Below are positions 9,337-16,379 of a stretch of 27,571 nucleotides of DNA, in pieces. Position 1 is the stretch's first letter, and every line of letters begins with the position of its first letter. A program made the translations under genes and the position numbers. The stretch spans positions 1 through 27,571 of the forward strand of contig JAITMN010000049.1 of assembly GCA_031277355.1 (NCBI GenBank). Direction: 5' to 3'. The stretch comes from Nevskiaceae bacterium. Its GTDB lineage: Bacteria > Pseudomonadota > Gammaproteobacteria > Steroidobacterales > Steroidobacteraceae. The notes below the pieces were generated by a model. The model was not told the origin of the DNA. It ran no database searches and saw only the letters and a program-made list of their open reading frames with translations.

Positions 9337-10404
9337 ATGCAAATCGTTGAACGCCTGAGCGCCATTGCACTGCCCTGCCTCGCGGCGGCGCTGACACTGC
9401 AAACCTCTGCGGCGCTGGCCCAACAGGCCCGCATCGTGCAGACCAACTCCCAGAGCGACACGATAAGCCTGATCGACCCGGCCACGCAGCGCGTGGTGGC
9501 AGAGGTCAAGGGCGTGCCGGTGAATCATGGCGCGGCGGCTGCGCCGGATGGTTCGCGGCTGTATTTCAGCAGCGAGGCCAAGACCACTCTGGATGTGGTG
9601 GATGGCAAGACGCTGCGCATCATCAAGGAAATCCCGCTGAGCGCGCGCCCGAACAACATCACCATCGGCAAGGATGGCCGCTTCGTGTATGTGGGCATCA
9701 TGCAGGGCAAGGGCGGCATCGACGTGATCGACACGCGCACGCTGGAAAACGCCGCGCACATCGACACCGCTTCGCGCGTGCACAATGTCTACGTCACGCC
9801 CGATGGCAAGTACGTGGTGGCCGGCGCGTTCGGCGGCGACAACAATCTGCGCGTGTACGACACCGCCACGCGGCAATTGGCCTTCTCGCTGTATCCGCCG
9901 CGCAATCCGGCGGGCGGCGATGCGATGGACGGCATCCGCCCGGTAACCATCGACGCCAAGCCCGATGGCTCCACGCGCAATCTGTACGTGCAGCTTTCCG
10001 ACTTCCACGGCTTCACCGTGGTGGACTTCGCCACCGGCAAAGAGGTCAAGCGTGTGGAACTGCCGCAGGTGCCGCCCGATCAGCGCGTGCCCGAAGGCAC
10101 CTACAATCGCGCGCCTTCGCATGGCATCGGCGTAACGCCCGATCAAACCTCGCTGTGGGTGTGCAGCCGCCTGAACGGCCACGTTTATGGCTACTCGCTG
10201 CCCGACCTGAAACTGATCGCCTCGATTCCGGTGGGCGATCATCCGGACTGGATCACGTTCAGCCCCGATGGGCGATTCGCCTATGCGGCCAATGGCGGCA
10301 GCGACAATGTGTCGGTGATCGACATCGCGGCGCGCAAGGAACTCACGCGCATCCCGGTGGGCAAAGCGCCCAAGCGCAATATCACCGCGATTTTGCCCCC
10401 CTAA
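9337..10404 (+). CDS. YVTN-repeat beta-propeller exported protein (YncE-like)
   Basis: A 355-residue protein with a signal peptide ending near SAALA/QQ and a GGAG 9 nt before the ATG. The mature part consists of repeated blade sequences of the YVTN (YncE) type: NSQSDTISLIDPATQRVVAE, RPNNITIGKDGRFVYVG, NVYVTPDGKYVVAGA, and HPDWITFSPDGRFAYAANGG followed by SDNVSVIDIAARKELTRIPV. Such proteins form a seven-bladed propeller in the periplasm. Many sit next to cytochromes or quinoproteins, but their biochemical role is mostly unknown. Pairing with the cytochrome c gene upstream suggests a small periplasmic redox module, which is inference. No catalytic residues can be named. Confidence 0.85.
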   Translation: MQIVERLSAIALPCLAAALTLQTSAALAQQARIVQTNSQSDTISLIDPATQRVVAEVKGVPVNHGAAAAPDGSRLYFSSEAKTTLDVVDGKTLRIIKEIPLSARPNNITIGKDGRFVYVGIMQGKGGIDVIDTRTLENAAHIDTASRVHNVYVTPDGKYVVAGAFGGDNNLRVYDTATRQLAFSLYPPRNPAGGDAMDGIRPVTIDAKPDGSTRNLYVQLSDFHGFTVVDFATGKEVKRVELPQVPPDQRVPEGTYNRAPSHGIGVTPDQTSLWVCSRLNGHVYGYSLPDLKLIASIPVGDHPDWITFSPDGRFAYAANGGSDNVSVIDIAARKELTRIPVGKAPKRNITAILPP

Positions 10405-10494
10405 ACAACAGGCATTCACCCGTCGCTTCCCGGCATCACCTTGCCCACCGTTTCGGGCGGCAGTAGTGTGCCGGCTCCAAAACCTGAAGTACGC

Positions 10495-12378
10495 ATGACA
10501 ACCGCTAGTCACGCTTCGGCAAACCGGCCGTTTCACGCCTATTCCGCCCGCTTCTACCGGCATGATCTGCAGGCGGTTCGGGCCGTCAGCGTATTGCTGA
10601 TCATGATCTATCACATCTGGCTCGGAAAGGTGTCCGGCGGCGTCGACGCCTTCTTCGTCATCTCCGGCTTCCTGATGGGCAGCGTCCTGCTGCAAACCGC
10701 CGCGACCCAGGGCGCCGTCAGCGCGTGGCAGTTCTGGAAAAAGCTGCTGGTCCGAATACTCCCGGCGGCCTATTTCGTTTTGTTTTGTTCCGTGGTGTTG
10801 ACGTTGGCGTTCATTCCGCCACCCATGTGGAAATTCGGCGTGCTCGAACTGATTGCCAGCAGCCTCTTCATCGAGAACTGGGAATTGGTGCGCACGGCCA
10901 CCAACTACCTCGCGCGCGAAAACCCGCCCAGTCAATTTCAGCAATATTGGGCCCTCGCGGTGCAAATGCAGACCTATGTGCTGCTGCCGATATTGATGCT
11001 GTGTTCCACCTGGCTCGCCGCACGCAGCCGCCGCCACGGCATGCTCGTTGCCGCGCTGCCCGTCGCGGCCTTGGCGCTGCTCTCGCTGGCCTGGTCGATA
11101 TACGCCACGCATCGCAGCCCCGACACCGCCTACTTCAGCACATTGACCCGCCTTTGGGAGCCCTTGGCGGGCGTGCTGGCCGCCTTCGCCTACCCGGCCA
11201 TCAAACTCAACAATCGGCGCATCGCCAACGCGCTCTATGCGTTCGCATTTGCCGGATTTGTCGTGTTTGGCCTGATCGTTCCATCGAGCATTCACTTCCC
11301 CGGCTGGATCGCCACGATTCCGGTCATGCTCACGCTGATCCTCATTCTGTGTGGTGACCGGCGGGAAGGCTGGCTCGCGATACCGGCATTCAGCGCCGCA
11401 GGCAATCTGTCGTTCACATTGTATCTGTGGCATTGGCCGATACTGGTTGTCACCCATTACCTGCTGGGGACCACCGCGCTGGGCGTCGGCCCCGGCCTCA
11501 CCGTCATCGCGCTGGCGTTGATCGCCGCCTGGTTCACGAATCGTTACATCGAGCGCTCGTCCCCGCGCGTATTGCCGCTGGCCGCCGCCTGCGCAGCGAT
11601 GCTGGCGCTGGGCATCGGGGCGCAAAAAACCTTGGGCGTGCTCGCCAGCAGCCAGCCTGCGGCGGTTCATCCGCTGACACCGCTGTCCCAAACGCAAAAC
11701 AGCGTGAACATCCCGTTTCGCACCTTCGTCACGTCAAACTATGACCGTCCTTACGCCATCAGCAATTGTCTGGGCACGGTCTGCGAGTTTGGCAATCCCG
11801 ATGCGGCGCATACCGTCGTGCTGCTGGGCAGTTCGCATGCCGCTCACTGGCAGCCGGCATTCGAATGGATGGCGCAACAACGCGGATTCCATCTGGTCAC
11901 GGTGCTCTCGCACGCGAATGAACTGGCCGAGATCGACCGGATTCACCCCGAGCTGGTCATCACCACCGCCACCTCGACGATAGGAGGGGGCGAGAACGTT
12001 GCGCAAAGCAGCCCGGCGCTGTGGTCGGCGCTGGCGCAACGCGGGATCAAAATCCTGGCGCTGAGAGACACGCCGCGATTCACGCAGCATCAAAATGCCT
12101 GCGTGTGGAAACACCGCGATGACGCGGCCCCTTGCGCCATCGCGCGCGACACGGTGTTCGCCGCGCAATTTCCCGCCAAACCGTTCGAACAGCGCATACC
12201 CAACCTGCAGGCCGTTGATCTCACCGATCTGGTCTGCGACGCGCGCTCATGCCCCGCCGTGCACGACGACATATTGATCTACTACGACACGCATCACTTC
12301 AGCAATTCATACATGAAGCACGTTGCGGCAACCGCGTTGCAAATGATCGATGCGCAGGCACCGGGCTTGCTGCCATGA
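10495..12378 (+). CDS. Membrane O-acyltransferase (acyltransferase 3 family) with C-terminal SGNH domain
   Basis: A 627-residue OafA/OatA-like protein. The N-terminal two-thirds is the acyltransferase-3 membrane domain with roughly ten hydrophobic helices. It opens with the family signature RHDLQAVRAVSVLLIMIYH (His of the YH pair is the likely catalytic residue) and GGVDAFFVISGFLMG. A mid-domain LSFTLYLWHWPILV motif is also characteristic. The C-terminal domain (about 410-620) is periplasmic SGNH hydrolase-like. It has GSSH at 445-448, where GDSH is usual, so the nucleophile Ser447 is kept and the Asp replaced by Ser. DTHH at 598-601 supplies the Asp/His pair. Members transfer acetyl groups to surface glycans. 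It lies next to the EPS genes, so the EPS is a plausible acceptor. The open frame begins at a TTG at 10441, but ATG 10495 puts the signature in the normal position. Confidence 0.88.
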   Translation: MTTASHASANRPFHAYSARFYRHDLQAVRAVSVLLIMIYHIWLGKVSGGVDAFFVISGFLMGSVLLQTAATQGAVSAWQFWKKLLVRILPAAYFVLFCSVVLTLAFIPPPMWKFGVLELIASSLFIENWELVRTATNYLARENPPSQFQQYWALAVQMQTYVLLPILMLCSTWLAARSRRHGMLVAALPVAALALLSLAWSIYATHRSPDTAYFSTLTRLWEPLAGVLAAFAYPAIKLNNRRIANALYAFAFAGFVVFGLIVPSSIHFPGWIATIPVMLTLILILCGDRREGWLAIPAFSAAGNLSFTLYLWHWPILVVTHYLLGTTALGVGPGLTVIALALIAAWFTNRYIERSSPRVLPLAAACAAMLALGIGAQKTLGVLASSQPAAVHPLTPLSQTQNSVNIPFRTFVTSNYDRPYAISNCLGTVCEFGNPDAAHTVVLLGSSHAAHWQPAFEWMAQQRGFHLVTVLSHANELAEIDRIHPELVITTATSTIGGGENVAQSSPALWSALAQRGIKILALRDTPRFTQHQNACVWKHRDDAAPCAIARDTVFAAQFPAKPFEQRIPNLQAVDLTDLVCDARSCPAVHDDILIYYDTHHFSNSYMKHVAATALQMIDAQAPGLLP

Positions 12379-12405
12379 ATCGCGCATCCCTCGCGCGCTC
12401 GCCGT

Positions 12406-12963
12406 TCACTCAAAACGCGGACGAATGTATCGCACCGGGTTCCCGCCATAGATCGAATTCTCGCGGGTGCTCTTGTGAACCACGGACCCCGGGGTTATCA
12501 CGCCGTTCCTGCCGATCACCACGCCTTTTTGCACAATGCAGCGCGCGCAAATCCATGCGCCATCTTCGATCACCACCGGATCGACGCGAAGGTCCATGTT
12601 GGTGGCCACTTCGTGGGAGCCCGTGGTGATGAAGGTGTGTTGCGAAACGCAGACATCCGCGCCGATGGTCAGTTGCGCCTGGTTGTACAACCACACGCCA
12701 TCGCCAATCCAGCAGCGATCTCCCACGGCCAATTTCCAGGGAAATTTCACGCGAAAAGGATGCGGGCAGCGAACACCGCGCCCAATGCGCGCGCCGAACA
12801 ATCGAAGCAGAAAAACCCGCACGCCGGAGACAGGCAGCAACGCGTTGTTGATCACCGCCCATTCGATCAGTATCCACAGCGCTTCGGTGAGCCGCCCGCG
12901 TCCGCGCTGGAAGTTGCCCTTTCCTGCCTTCGACAGATTTATCGCGACGTGTTCATCATTCAT
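12406..12963 (-). CDS. wcaF: WcaF-like sugar O-acetyltransferase (left-handed beta-helix)
   Basis: A 185-residue hexapeptide-repeat acyltransferase resembling WcaF of the colanic acid locus. Two N-terminal segments typical of WcaF (LWILIEWAVINNALLPVSGV and FGARIGRGVRCPHPFRVKFP) precede the beta-helix coils. The SQHTFITTGSHEV segment carries the likely catalytic His, and VVIGRNGVITPGSVVHKS with IYGGNPVRYIRPR ends the domain. It would transfer acetyl from acetyl-CoA to a sugar of the EPS repeat unit in the cytoplasm. In colanic acid that sugar is fucose, which fits the adjacent gmd and fcl genes. It is divergent from gmd with a 71-nt gap and converges on the acyltransferase-3 gene (27 nt). A TTG at 12987 is an alternative start; the Shine-Dalgarno (AAGGGA) sits slightly far from the ATG. 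Confidence 0.85.
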   Translation of the reverse strand: MNDEHVAINLSKAGKGNFQRGRGRLTEALWILIEWAVINNALLPVSGVRVFLLRLFGARIGRGVRCPHPFRVKFPWKLAVGDRCWIGDGVWLYNQAQLTIGADVCVSQHTFITTGSHEVATNMDLRVDPVVIEDGAWICARCIVQKGVVIGRNGVITPGSVVHKSTRENSIYGGNPVRYIRPRFE

Positions 12964-13034
12964 GTCGGCATCAGTCCCTTCACGCAATTGAACCGGCTAC
13001 AATCGATTATTACGCAAAGAGGTCGCACACTGAT

Positions 13035-14123
13035 ATGACGAAGAAGGCCCTCATCACCGGCGTCACGGGCCAGGATGGCTCCTATCTGGCCGAATTTCTG
13101 CTCGCCAAGGGCTATGAAGTGCATGGCATCAAGCGCCGCGCATCTTCATTCAATACCGATCGCATCGATCATCTGTATCAAGACCCGCACGAACAGGGCA
13201 TACACATGCGCCTGCACTATGGCGATCTGACCGACGCCACCAACCTGATTCGCATCGTGCAGCAGGTGCAGCCCGATGAAATCTACAACCTTGCCGCGCA
13301 AAGCCACGTGGCGGTGTCGTTCGAAACACCCGAATACACGGCAAACTCCGACGCGCTGGGCACACTGCGCCTGTTGGAGGCGATCCGCATTCTCGGCCTG
13401 ACCGGCAAGACCCGCTTCTACCAAGCCTCCACCTCCGAGATGTTCGGGCTGGTGCAGGAGATTCCGCAGCGGGAAACCACGCCCTTTTATCCGCGCTCGC
13501 CCTACGGCGCCGCGAAGGTTTACGCGCACTGGATCACGGTGAACTACCGCGAGGCATACGGCATGTTCGCGTGCAGCGGCATCCTGTTCAACCATGAATC
13601 GCCGGTGCGTGGCGAAACCTTCGTCACGCGCAAGATCACGCGCGGCCTGTCGCGCATCTCGATGGGCATGGAGCCTTGTCTGTATCTGGGCAACCTCGAT
13701 TCGCTGCGCGATTGGGGCCACGCACACGACTATGTGCGCGCGCAGTGGCTGATCCTGCAACAGGATGAGCCCGACGATTACGTCATCGCCACCGGCGAGC
13801 AACATTCGGTGCGTGAGTTCGTCGCCGCCGCCGGCGCGGAATTGGGCATGCGCATCGAGTGGCGCGGCAGCGGCGTCGAAGAGCAAGGCTTCGACGCCAA
13901 ATCCGGTCGCGTCGTCGTGCGCGTCGATCCACGCTACTTCCGCCCCACTGAAGTCGAAACGTTGCTGGGCGACTCCACCAAGGCGCGCACGCGCCTGGGC
14001 TGGAAGCCCGAGCGCAGCTTTCAAGACCTGGTGCGCGAGATGGTGGCCTGCGATCTGGAAATCGCCCGCCGCGACGCAGTGGTGACCCGCGAAGGATTCA
14101 AAACCTACAGGTATCACGAGTGA
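13035..14123 (+). CDS. gmd: GDP-mannose 4,6-dehydratase
   Basis: A 362-residue short-chain dehydrogenase/reductase that converts GDP-D-mannose to GDP-4-keto-6-deoxy-D-mannose, the first step to GDP-L-fucose. NADP-binding motif GVTGQDGSYLAEFLL is at residues 9-23 and RRASSFNTDRIDHL follows. The catalytic set is STSEMFG (Ser/Thr and Glu) with the YxxxK motif in YPRSPYGAAK. NHESPVRGETFVTRKITRG is the GDP-mannose dehydratase signature. FG in STSEMFG is a mild variant of the commoner SELYG. Length is normal. A GAGG lies 12 nt upstream of the ATG. It overlaps fcl by 4 nt (GTGA), so the two are translationally coupled. The promoter must lie in the 71-nt gap shared with wcaF, but I see no convincing -35/-10 pair there. 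Confidence 0.97.
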   Translation: MTKKALITGVTGQDGSYLAEFLLAKGYEVHGIKRRASSFNTDRIDHLYQDPHEQGIHMRLHYGDLTDATNLIRIVQQVQPDEIYNLAAQSHVAVSFETPEYTANSDALGTLRLLEAIRILGLTGKTRFYQASTSEMFGLVQEIPQRETTPFYPRSPYGAAKVYAHWITVNYREAYGMFACSGILFNHESPVRGETFVTRKITRGLSRISMGMEPCLYLGNLDSLRDWGHAHDYVRAQWLILQQDEPDDYVIATGEQHSVREFVAAAGAELGMRIEWRGSGVEEQGFDAKSGRVVVRVDPRYFRPTEVETLLGDSTKARTRLGWKPERSFQDLVREMVACDLEIARRDAVVTREGFKTYRYHE

Positions 14124-15055
14124 GCGTCCGGCGCATATTCATTGCCGGTCACCGCGGACTGGTAGGGTCGGCGCTGGTGCGTCGCTTGCAGCACGAGCCG
14201 GACGCGCAACTGCTGTTGCGCACGCGGCAGCAGCTTGATCTGTCGAACCAGCAAGACGTCGCGCAGTTCTTCGAGCGCGAGCGCCCGGATGAGGTGTACC
14301 TGGCGGCGGCGCGCGTCGGCGGAATTCTCGCCAACGACACGCGGCCTGCCGAGTTCATCCGCGACAATCTGGTCATCCAGACCAACGTGATCGACGCGGC
14401 CTGGCGCAACGGCGTGCGCAAACTGCTGTTTCTGGGTTCAAGCTGCATCTATCCGAAACTCGCGCCGCAGCCCATCAGCGAAGACAGCCTGCTCACCGGT
14501 CCGCTGGAACCCACGAATGAGTGGTACGCCATCGCCAAGATCGCCGGTCTGAAGATGTGTCAGGCCTATCGCAAGCAATACGGCTTCGACGCGATCTGTG
14601 CGATGCCCACCAATCTCTACGGACCGGGCGACAACTTCGACCTGGCCGGCTCGCATGTGCTGCCGGCGCTGATCCGCAAGTTCACCGAAGCCCGGCGCGC
14701 CGGCGCCGATGAAGTGGAAATATGGGGCACCGGCAAACCGCGCCGCGAGTTCCTGCATGTGGATGATCTGGCCGATGCCTGTGTGTTTCTGATGAAGCAT
14801 TACAGCGATGCGCCACCGGTGAACGTCGGCTGGGGCGAAGACATCTCCATTCTGGAACTGGCTCAACTGGTGGCTTCGGCCACCAACTACACGGGCCGGT
14901 TGCACTTTGATTCCAGCCGTCCCGACGGCACGCCGCGCAAACTGCTCGACGTCTCGCGTCTGTCCGCGCTGGGGTGGAAACCTTCCATTTCACTTGTCGA
15001 AGGTGTCCGCAGTACTGTCACCTGGTACGGTGAGAAGCGCGACCGCAACGATTGA
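14120..15055 (+). CDS. fcl: GDP-L-fucose synthase
   Basis: A 311-residue 3,5-epimerase/4-reductase that makes GDP-L-fucose from the gmd product using NADPH. The N-terminal GHRGLVGSALVRRL is the family's variant Rossmann motif. GSSCIYP carries the catalytic Ser and Cys, and NEWYAIAKIAGLKMCQAYRK carries the Tyr-x3-Lys pair. The stretch MPTNLYGPGDNFDLAGSHVL contains the conserved His of the epimerase step. The start is GTG, overlapping the gmd stop by 4 nt. A 127-nt gap follows before the PEP-CTERM gene, with no clear terminator, so read-through into the EPS operon is possible. Confidence 0.96.
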   Translation: MSVRRIFIAGHRGLVGSALVRRLQHEPDAQLLLRTRQQLDLSNQQDVAQFFERERPDEVYLAAARVGGILANDTRPAEFIRDNLVIQTNVIDAAWRNGVRKLLFLGSSCIYPKLAPQPISEDSLLTGPLEPTNEWYAIAKIAGLKMCQAYRKQYGFDAICAMPTNLYGPGDNFDLAGSHVLPALIRKFTEARRAGADEVEIWGTGKPRREFLHVDDLADACVFLMKHYSDAPPVNVGWGEDISILELAQLVASATNYTGRLHFDSSRPDGTPRKLLDVSRLSALGWKPSISLVEGVRSTVTWYGEKRDRND

Positions 15056-15077
15056 TTCCGTCGCCAACTGGCTACAT

Positions 15078-15107
15078 TTGCAGCCGGATTCTTCTATTCG
15101 ATATGTT
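15078..15107 (+). promoter_or_regulatory. Possible promoter upstream of the PEP-CTERM gene
   Basis: In the 127-nt gap after fcl, TTGCAG (15078-15083) is followed after 18 nt by TATGTT (15102-15107). This is a weak sigma70-like pair that would leave a leader of about 70 nt. The leader contains a purine run AGGAGGGGG near 15123 that is not followed by an obvious start codon at SD distance. Confidence 0.25.
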
Positions 15108-15170
15108 AGGCCCCATGCAGTTAGGAGGGGGCTCAACTGGGTCCCTTGTTGGGAAACATCTTTTAAAGTT

Positions 15171-15176
15171 AGGGAG
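15171..15176 (+). promoter_or_regulatory. Ribosome binding site selecting a GTG start
   Basis: AGGGAG, 6 nt before the GTG at 15183, is the only good Shine-Dalgarno in front of the signal peptide of the PEP-CTERM protein. It decides the start in a frame that is open far upstream into fcl. Confidence 0.65.
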
Positions 15177-15182
15177 ACCGTT

Positions 15183-15704
15183 GTGATCACTTCCATTCGA
15201 CGCAAATTTTTTGCGATTTTTGCAATCCCGCTGGCCTGCTTTGCGCTTTCGACGGGAGCCCGTGCGGAAGCCATCGACATCGCAGCCGAACCCGTTCCGG
15301 AGTTCACCGTACTGGCTTGGCCGGTGAGCCACATGGTCAACGAATTCACCAGCTCGGTCTCTGGCGTGGTCACGCTGTCCGTGTCGCGGGTAGATTGGGG
15401 CGACCTGTTCTCCTACCTGAGCACGGCCATTGCACTGCCGAATCAGCCCCTGCTCACCGGCTCGGGCGATGCGCAGTTCATGTTCAACATCACGGCGGGC
15501 GAACGCTTCATCACCAGCATCTTCGCTGCTGCGGCAGGCCCCAGGGGCTATAGCGCGTACTCGCTGGGCATTGCGTTTGCCCCGCGTCTGAGCCAGGTTC
15601 CGCTGCCGGCCGCTGCTTGGCTGCTGCTGTCCGGTCTGGCCGGGCTGGGCGTCGTAGCGCGCCGTCGTCGCGCCACGGGCGCAGTGGAGCCGGCGCGCGC
15701 CTGA
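15183..15704 (+). CDS. PEP-CTERM sorting domain-containing exported protein
   Basis: A 173-residue protein. The N-terminus is a signal peptide (ITSIRRKFFAIFAIPLACFA, cleavage near GARA/EAID). The C-terminus carries the exosortase recognition tripartite signal: VPLPAAAWLLLSGLAGLG (motif plus transmembrane helix) followed by the basic cluster VARRRR. In this family an exosortase (EpsH/Xrt) is thought to cleave at the motif after membrane insertion, with the protein delivered to the cell surface or EPS matrix. The 10 residues after the Arg cluster (ATGAVEPARA) are longer than usual. The roughly 120-residue passenger is predicted beta-rich and I do not recognise it. It sits directly before the EPS export operon. 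No exosortase gene is in the window. The stop is followed by an inverted repeat and a terminator-like hairpin. Confidence 0.85.
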   Translation: MITSIRRKFFAIFAIPLACFALSTGARAEAIDIAAEPVPEFTVLAWPVSHMVNEFTSSVSGVVTLSVSRVDWGDLFSYLSTAIALPNQPLLTGSGDAQFMFNITAGERFITSIFAAAAGPRGYSAYSLGIAFAPRLSQVPLPAAAWLLLSGLAGLGVVARRRRATGAVEPARA

Positions 15705-15731
15705 AGCGCCGGTCACCCTCCATTGATCTCC

Positions 15732-15760
15732 ACACTTGGAGTTCATCGCACACCAAGTGT
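15732..15760. repeat. Perfect 8-bp inverted repeat abutting the export gene start
   Basis: ACACTTGG (15732-15739) and CCAAGTGT (15753-15760) are exact reverse complements separated by 13 nt. The right arm ends one base before the ATG at 15762. As RNA it would form a hairpin immediately before the start codon and would enclose the only GGAG nearby (15738-15741). As DNA it could be an operator. Function is inferred. Confidence 0.5.
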
Positions 15761-15761
15761 C

Positions 15762-16379
15762 ATGCAAATGTTCGATCCTCCACGCTTCTACCTTACCCGC
15801 CAGCATCTGCTGGCGGGTTTTTTAATCTTCGCCTTGGCGTTCCTCGGCGCCACTTCGGGCTTTGCCCAAGACGCGCCGCCGATACCGCCCGATGCGTCCT
15901 ATCTGATTGAGCCGGGCGACGTACTGGTCGTCTCGGTCTGGCGCGAACCCGACCTGACCTCCGAAGTCACCGTGCGTCCCGATGGCCAGGTGAGCCTGCC
16001 GCTGGCCGGTGAAGTCCAGGCAGCCGGTGGCACGGTGGAAGACCTGCGCAAGGCGGTCGATGCCCGCTTGCGCGAGAAATACCTGCCTGATCCGGTGGTC
16101 ACGGTGTCCGTGAAGGCGGTGACCGGCAGCCGCATCTATGTGATGGGCAAGGTGAACCGCCCCGGCGAATTCCTGCTCAGCCGCCCCATCGACGTGATGC
16201 AGGCGCTGGCGCTGGCGGGCGGCTCCACGCCCTATGCGAACATGAACGGCATCCAGATTCTGCGCCGCAGCGGCGATACGCAGGTGTCATTGCCCTTCCG
16301 CTATGACGAAGTCATGCGCGGACAAAGACTGCATCAAAACATCCTGTTGCAGAGCGGAGATACGGTAGTCGTCCCATGA
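15762..16379 (+). CDS. Polysaccharide export protein (Wza/EpsE family)
   Basis: A 205-residue periplasmic or outer-membrane export protein. The signal peptide is MQMFDPPRFYLTRQ plus the hydrophobic run LLAGFLIFALAFLGATSGFA, cleaved before QDAPP; there is no lipobox Cys, unlike E. coli Wza. The polysaccharide biosynthesis/export domain begins at YLIEPGDVLVVSVWREPDLT (about 47-66), continues with VRPDGQVSLPLAGEVQAAG, and is followed by an SLBB-type domain (GSRIYVMGKVNRPGEF). The family forms the channel through which EPS crosses the outer membrane. The frame opens at a TTG at 15723, but the ATG at 15762 (or 15768) fits the signal peptide best. No good Shine-Dalgarno sits at normal distance. Its first codons contain a terminator-like hairpin. 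The stop overlaps the next gene's start (ATGA). Confidence 0.9.
   Translation: MQMFDPPRFYLTRQHLLAGFLIFALAFLGATSGFAQDAPPIPPDASYLIEPGDVLVVSVWREPDLTSEVTVRPDGQVSLPLAGEVQAAGGTVEDLRKAVDARLREKYLPDPVVTVSVKAVTGSRIYVMGKVNRPGEFLLSRPIDVMQALALAGGSTPYANMNGIQILRRSGDTQVSLPFRYDEVMRGQRLHQNILLQSGDTVVVP
15795..15823 (+). terminator. Intrinsic terminator inside the 5' coding region (possible attenuator)
   Basis: CCCGCCAGC (15796-15804), loop ATCT, GCTGGCGGG (15809-15817), then six T (15818-15823). The 9-bp GC stem, tetraloop and T-tract form a textbook rho-independent terminator; A15795 can also pair with T15818. It lies 90 nt after the PEP-CTERM stop and covers codons 12-21 of the export gene. It may simply end the PEP-CTERM transcript, or act as a translation-dependent attenuator for the EPS operon. 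Confidence 0.7.

Noticed and set aside
8929..11697. A 922-codon open frame on the minus strand opposite the cytochrome, propeller and acyltransferase genes
   Set aside because: It is antisense to three well-supported genes. Its product is rich in Arg, Gln, His and Gly with no domain, as expected from the reverse of GC-rich codons.
12964..13034. Divergent promoters in the wcaF-gmd gap (TTGAAC and TACAAT are present)
   Set aside because: The two hexamers are only 4 nt apart and neither has a convincing partner at 16-18 nt, so no promoter is called although one must exist here.
15071..15086. A sigma54-like TGGC...TTGC pattern upstream of the PEP-CTERM gene, of interest because PEP-CTERM genes can be under PrsR/RpoN control
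   Set aside because: Only 8 nt lie between the GG and GC elements; sigma54 promoters need 10, so the spacing is wrong.
15123..15175. A riboswitch or structured leader in the GGGGG/CCC-rich stretch before the PEP-CTERM gene
   Set aside because: The complementary GGG and CCC tracts are too close to form a stable loop, and no known riboswitch core could be recognised.
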